Assembly (NCBI RefSeq): GCF_000761215.1
Contig: NZ_CP009438.1
Coordinates: 2,933,501 to 2,997,500 of the forward strand
Direction of reading: 5' to 3'
DNA: 64,000 bases
DNA from: Streptomyces glaucescens
GTDB lineage: Bacteria > Actinomycetota > Actinomycetes > Streptomycetales > Streptomycetaceae
The notes beneath the pieces were generated by a model. It was not told the DNA's origin. It did no database searches and was given only the letters and a program-made list of their open reading frames with translations. Each line of letters opens with the position of its first letter. The stretch's first letter is position 1. This document shows positions 60,719 to 64,000 of the stretch, piece by piece. A program made the translations under genes and the position numbers.

Positions 60719-61669
60719 TCACGCCGGGTCCGCGCGGAACGCCCTCCGGTAGCCCTGCGGGCTCGTCCCCACCACGCGCCGGAAACGCTCCCGGAAGGCG
60801 GTCGGCGAGCCGAAGCCGGCCTGTTCGGCGATCCGTTCCACGGGGTGGGCCGTCGTCTCCAGCAGGTACTGCGCCCTGCGCACCCGCGCCCGGTGCAGCC
60901 ACTGCAGCGGTGTCGTCCCCGTCTGCTCACGGAAGCGCCGGTTCAGCGTCCGGGTGCTCATGCCCGCCCGCGCCGCGATGTCCTCCAGCGTCAGGGGCCG
61001 GTCGCAGTGGTCGTCCAGCCAGCGCAGCAGCGGCTCGAACGTCGCGCCGGACGGTGCCGGCGGGCGGTCGTGGACGATGAACTGGGCTTGGCCGCCCTCC
61101 CGTTCCAGCGGCATCACCGACATCCGAGCGGCGTGCGCGGCGACCGCCGAACCGTGGTCCTTGCGGATCATGTGCAGGCACATGTCGAGGGCCGCCGCCG
61201 CGCCCGCCGAGGTCAGGAACTGGCCGTTGTCGACGTAGAGGACGTTCGGGTCGACCGTCACCTCCGGGTAGCGCGCCGCGAGATCGGGCGCCGCGATCCA
61301 GTGCGTGGTCGCGCGCAGTCCGTTGAGCAGGCCCGTGGCGGCGAAGAGGTACGCCCCGACGCAGACGGACGCGATCCGCGTGCCCCGCGCCGCCGCCTCG
61401 CACAGCGCCTCGGCGACACCGGGCGGGAGCCGGCCGGGCGGTTCCGCCACGCCGGGCAGGACGATCGTGTCCGCCTCGGCCAGCGCGTCCAGCCCGTACG
61501 GCGCCCGCACGGTGAACGCGCCCGCGCTCACCTCCTCCCGGTCCGAGCAGACCCGCACCCGGTACGCCTCCCGGCCGTCCGGCAGCCGCGCCCAGCCGAA
61601 CGCGTCGATCGGCACGGAGAGGTCGAAGGGGATCACCCGGTCCAGGGCCAGTACGGCGACGGTGTGCAT
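60719..61669 (-). CDS. GlxA-family AraC-type transcriptional regulator
   Basis: Regulator of 316 residues. The N-terminal DJ-1/PfpI-like domain (about 3-175) includes VAVLALDRVIPFDLSVPIDAFG and ASVCVGAYLFAATGLLNGLRATTHW, with Cys at the nucleophile-elbow position. The C-terminal AraC double HTH (about 220-312) includes LTLEDIAARAGMSTRTLNRRFREQTGTTPLQWL and PVERIAEQAGFGSPTAFRERFRRVVGTSP. The name GlxA family here refers to amidase-like AraC regulators, not the copper oxidase. The likely target is the divergent membrane-protein gene. Confidence 0.92.
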   Translation of the reverse strand: MHTVAVLALDRVIPFDLSVPIDAFGWARLPDGREAYRVRVCSDREEVSAGAFTVRAPYGLDALAEADTIVLPGVAEPPGRLPPGVAEALCEAAARGTRIASVCVGAYLFAATGLLNGLRATTHWIAAPDLAARYPEVTVDPNVLYVDNGQFLTSAGAAAALDMCLHMIRKDHGSAVAAHAARMSVMPLEREGGQAQFIVHDRPPAPSGATFEPLLRWLDDHCDRPLTLEDIAARAGMSTRTLNRRFREQTGTTPLQWLHRARVRRAQYLLETTAHPVERIAEQAGFGSPTAFRERFRRVVGTSPQGYRRAFRADPA

Positions 61670-61822
61670 GGCGAGAGCCTAGGGCTGCGACGGGAACTCG
61701 CCAACCGGTCCCACCAGCAGCGGTGTCCGCGGATGCCTTCCGGCAGCGCGTGGCGGGAATCCGTCGCACCCTGGCACTATCGCCACTTCTGCGATCTCAG
61801 TGCTCGGCCTACCGTCACCGGC

Positions 61823-62274
61823 GTGACCAAGTTCCTGCTTAGCGTCCACGTCCTCGCCGCGATCGTCGCGATCGGCCCCGTCACCGTCGCCGCCAGCATG
61901 TTCCCGCCCGCCGCGCGCCGGGCGATGGCCGCGCCCGACGACCCGCGGGCCACCGGGACCGTACGGCTGCTGCACCGCATCTGCCGGGTCTACGCCACCG
62001 TCGGCGTCGTCGTACCGGTCTTCGGGTTCGCCACCGCGAGCAGCATGGGCGTGCTCGGCGACGCCTGGCTGATCGTGTCCATCGCGTTGACCGCGCTCGC
62101 CGCGCTGGTGCTCGTCGCGCTGGTGCTGCCCTGGCAGGCGCGCTGCTGGAGGGGGCCGACGGGTCCAGGGAGGCGACCGTGCGGCTCGCCATGGTGACCG
62201 GGGTGTTCAACCTGCTGTGGGCCGCCGTGACCGTACTGATGATCGTGCGGCCGGGGTCGACGACCGGGGCGTGA
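61823..62274 (+). pseudogene. DUF2269-like membrane protein with C-terminal frameshift
   Basis: The frame from GTG 61823 encodes hydrophobic helices (FLLSVHVLAAIVAIGPVTVAASM, VVVPVFGFATASSMG, IVSIALTALAALVLVALVLPW) and then turns into an Arg/Pro/Cys-rich tail ending at 62197. In the -1 frame from about 62140, good coding sequence continues: LLEGADGSREATVRLAMVTG then VFNLLWAAVTVLMIVRPG, stop 62274. Joining the frames gives about 150 residues, a normal four-helix length. A one-base indel near 62125-62150 is therefore likely, by mutation or sequencing error. Without it the product is a 124-residue truncated protein. Confidence 0.7.
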
Positions 62275-62394
62275 ACGGACGAGGACCGGCACGACCGCAC
62301 GGGGGGGGCGGGCGGGACGGGCCGGACGGGGAGGGCGGGGCGTGACCGCACGGGGGGGCGGGCGTGACCGGGCTGGAGCGGCGTGACCGGACGA

Positions 62395-62429
62395 GGGCTG
62401 CGGACCGCGGCCGTCGCGGCCCGCAGCCC
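62395..62429. terminator. Hairpin between convergent genes
   Basis: GGGCTGCGGACCGCG (62395-62409) and its complement (62415-62429, one mismatch) form a 15-bp stem with a 5-base loop. It lies between the frameshifted membrane-protein gene and the convergent MFS gene, and the repeat block follows directly. Confidence 0.65.
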
Positions 62430-62431
62430 GC

Positions 62432-62470
62432 AGCCCTAAGCCCTCAGCCCTCAGCCCTCAGCCCTCAGCC
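62432..62470. repeat. Heptameric tandem repeat AGCCCTC
   Basis: Five head-to-tail copies of a 7-bp unit (the first ends A instead of C) plus a partial unit, downstream of the MFS stop. In the same gap GCGTGA(A/C)CGGACGAGG occurs at 62270 and again at 62381. Slippage-prone noncoding sequence. Confidence 0.85.
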
Positions 62471-62501
62471 AGGGCTCTCAGCCACGGCCGGTGGCCGGGG
62501 G

Positions 62502-63980
62502 TCACGGCGTCGCCGTCCCTGCGCGGACCGTCGACGACGCGTTGTCCGCCGCCTCCGACAGCGGTCGCGCGATGTCCTCCAGCGAGCGGCGCTCCGCCTT
62601 CACCGCGAGGAACGCCGCGACCAGTCCGGCCGCGCACATCAGCCCGGCGCCGATCTGGAAGGCGAGGACGGTGTCGCCGACCACCCCGGACTCGGTCAGG
62701 TCGGCGAAGAGCAGCGGGCCGCTGATGCCGCCGGCGGCGGTGCCGAGGGCGTAGAAGAAGGCGATGGCCATCGCGCGGGTCTCCATCGGGAAGATCTCGG
62801 AGACCGTGAGGTACGCGCTGGAGGCGCCCGCGGAGGCGAAGAACAGCACCACGCACCAGCAGGCGGTCATCGTCGACGCGGTCAGCGAGCCGCGGTCGAA
62901 GAGCCACGCGGTGCCGAACAGCAGCAGGCCGGAGATCAGATAGGTGCCGGAGATCATGATGCGGCGGCCGACGGTGTCGAAGAGCTTGCCGAGCAGCAGC
63001 GGGCCGAGGAAGTTGCCCGCCGCGATGACGGCGAAGTAGTAGCCGGTGTGGCCGGTCGGCACGTCGAAGAAGGTGATGAGGATGGTGCCGAAGCCGAAGG
63101 TGATGGCGTTGTAGAGGAACGCCTGGCCGATGAAGAGGGACAGGCCGAGGACCGCGCGGCGCGGGTACTTGCCGAAGACCGTCTTGGCGATCAGGCCGAA
63201 GCCGATGCTCTTGCGCTGGTGGATGGTGATCTCACCGGCCGGGGGCGGCAGCCGCTCGCCCTTCTCCTGTTCGATCTCCCGTTCGACGGAGGAGACGAGT
63301 TCCTCGGCTTCGTCGCCCTTGCCGTGGATGAACTGCCAGCGCGGGCTCTCCGGGACGTGTCGCCGCACCAGCAGGATGACCAGGCCCAGGACCACGCCGA
63401 GGGCGAAGCTGAGCCGCCAGCCGAGGTCCTTGGGGAAGATCGTGGTGTCCAGCATGACGATGGACAGCAGCGAGCCGCCGATCGCGCCCAGCCAGTAGCT
63501 GCCGTTGATGATCAGATCGACGCGGCCCCGGTACTGCGACGGGATCAGCTCGTCGATCGCGGAGTTGATGGCCGCGTACTCGCCGCCGATGCCGAAGCCG
63601 GTGAGGAACCGGAAGAGGAAGAACCACCAGGACTCGAAGGACAGCGCGGTCAGCGCGGTCGCCGCGAGATAGACGGCCAGGGTCGCCATGAACAGCTTCT
63701 TGCGGCCGTAGCGGTCGGTGAGCCAGCCGAAGAACAGCGCACCCGCGCAGGCGCCCGCCACATACAGCGCGGCCGCCAGGCCGGTGACCTGGGCGGCCGA
63801 GATGTCGAGGCCGCTGCCTTCCTCGGCGATGCGGCCGGCGACGTTGCCGACGATCGTCACTTCCAGGCCGTCCAGGATCCAGACGGTGCCGAGACCGATG
63901 ACGATCATCCAGTGCCAGCGCGACCAGGGAAGTCTGTCCAATCGCGCGGGGACGGCGGTGGTGACGGTACCGACGGACAC
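62502..63980 (-). CDS. MFS transporter, sugar/metabolite porter type
   Basis: Twelve-helix major facilitator of 492 residues. The loop 2-3 signature is GWLTDRYGRKKLFM and the loop 8-9 counterpart is GKLFDTVGRRIMIS. FRFLTGFGIGGEYAAINSAIDELIP and VRRHVPESPRW are typical of the sugar-porter/metabolite:H+ symporter group. A long cytoplasmic loop (about 225-265) is rich in Glu/Lys. The substrate is unknown. GTG 63980 has GAGGAGG upstream, and the last 20 bases of the window hold only this ribosome-binding site and leader. Confidence 0.93.
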   Translation of the reverse strand: MSVGTVTTAVPARLDRLPWSRWHWMIVIGLGTVWILDGLEVTIVGNVAGRIAEEGSGLDISAAQVTGLAAALYVAGACAGALFFGWLTDRYGRKKLFMATLAVYLAATALTALSFESWWFFLFRFLTGFGIGGEYAAINSAIDELIPSQYRGRVDLIINGSYWLGAIGGSLLSIVMLDTTIFPKDLGWRLSFALGVVLGLVILLVRRHVPESPRWQFIHGKGDEAEELVSSVEREIEQEKGERLPPPAGEITIHQRKSIGFGLIAKTVFGKYPRRAVLGLSLFIGQAFLYNAITFGFGTILITFFDVPTGHTGYYFAVIAAGNFLGPLLLGKLFDTVGRRIMISGTYLISGLLLFGTAWLFDRGSLTASTMTACWCVVLFFASAGASSAYLTVSEIFPMETRAMAIAFFYALGTAAGGISGPLLFADLTESGVVGDTVLAFQIGAGLMCAAGLVAAFLAVKAERRSLEDIARPLSEAADNASSTVRAGTATP

Positions 63981-64000
63981 GGGCTCCTCCTCGTCGAGAC

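Overview
The window is a stretch of high-GC actinobacterial chromosome, almost certainly from a Streptomyces. Three things point there: very strong G/C preference at third codon positions, a CebR-type operator at a beta-glucosidase gene, and the order cdgA-like, chitin-active LPMO, cslA-glxA-cslZ, which is typical of the core Streptomyces chromosome. I see no rRNA genes, CRISPR array, phage genes or transposase gene.

Region by region. 1-2295: end of a cellobiose/cello-oligosaccharide uptake operon (cebG-like permease, bglC beta-glucosidase) with a CebR box over the bglC start. 2387-10674: a secreted GH18/CBM2 protein, an OmpR-type two-component pair, a spermidine-synthase-like protein, an NsdA-like HTH/TPR regulator and a histidine phosphatase. 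10830-15922: a PAP2-type membrane enzyme, then a tightly overlapping three-gene cassette of a Fe-S RecB/Cas4-like nuclease, a 537-residue protein of unknown function and an SF1 Dna2-like helicase. A 177-bp inverted-repeat element sits exactly at the helicase stop codon. 16293-21096: flavin oxidoreductase, CdgA-like c-di-GMP enzyme and a secreted metalloprotease. 21181-28287: three identical tRNA-Lys(CTT) genes interspersed with an IclR regulator, an LPMO behind a DasR-type site, an SPFH protein and a cell-wall NlpC/P60 protein. 28634-33632: cslA-glxA and convergent cslZ, the hyphal-tip glycan locus. 33696-44813: a class F sortase and a likely partner, an LAxTG-anchored protein, a ROK regulator divergent from a Gfo/Idh/MocA enzyme, an F420-type oxidoreductase, a FAH-family hydrolase, a second YidC and a SEC-C protein.

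44897-57538 is the most unusual part: a lower-GC island of two convergent operons set between ordinary core genes. The plus-strand arm encodes Vsr, an XRE-GHKL ATPase and two uncharacterised proteins. The minus-strand arm encodes a MORC/MutL-like GHKL ATPase, a PD-(D/E)XK (DUF4420-like) protein, a Z1 ATPase and two cytosine-C5 methyltransferases, one of which lacks the catalytic Pro-Cys. This is a compound restriction or phage-defence island of the class predicted from MORC/Z1/DUF4420/Dcm neighbourhoods. The pairing with the XRE-GHKL triad and the Cys-less methyltransferase is the best candidate here for a poorly described system.

57837-64000 returns to core genes: alpha/beta hydrolase, DUF2267 protein, Hsp20 behind a strong promoter, a GlxA-family AraC regulator, a small membrane protein with a C-terminal frameshift, and an MFS transporter.
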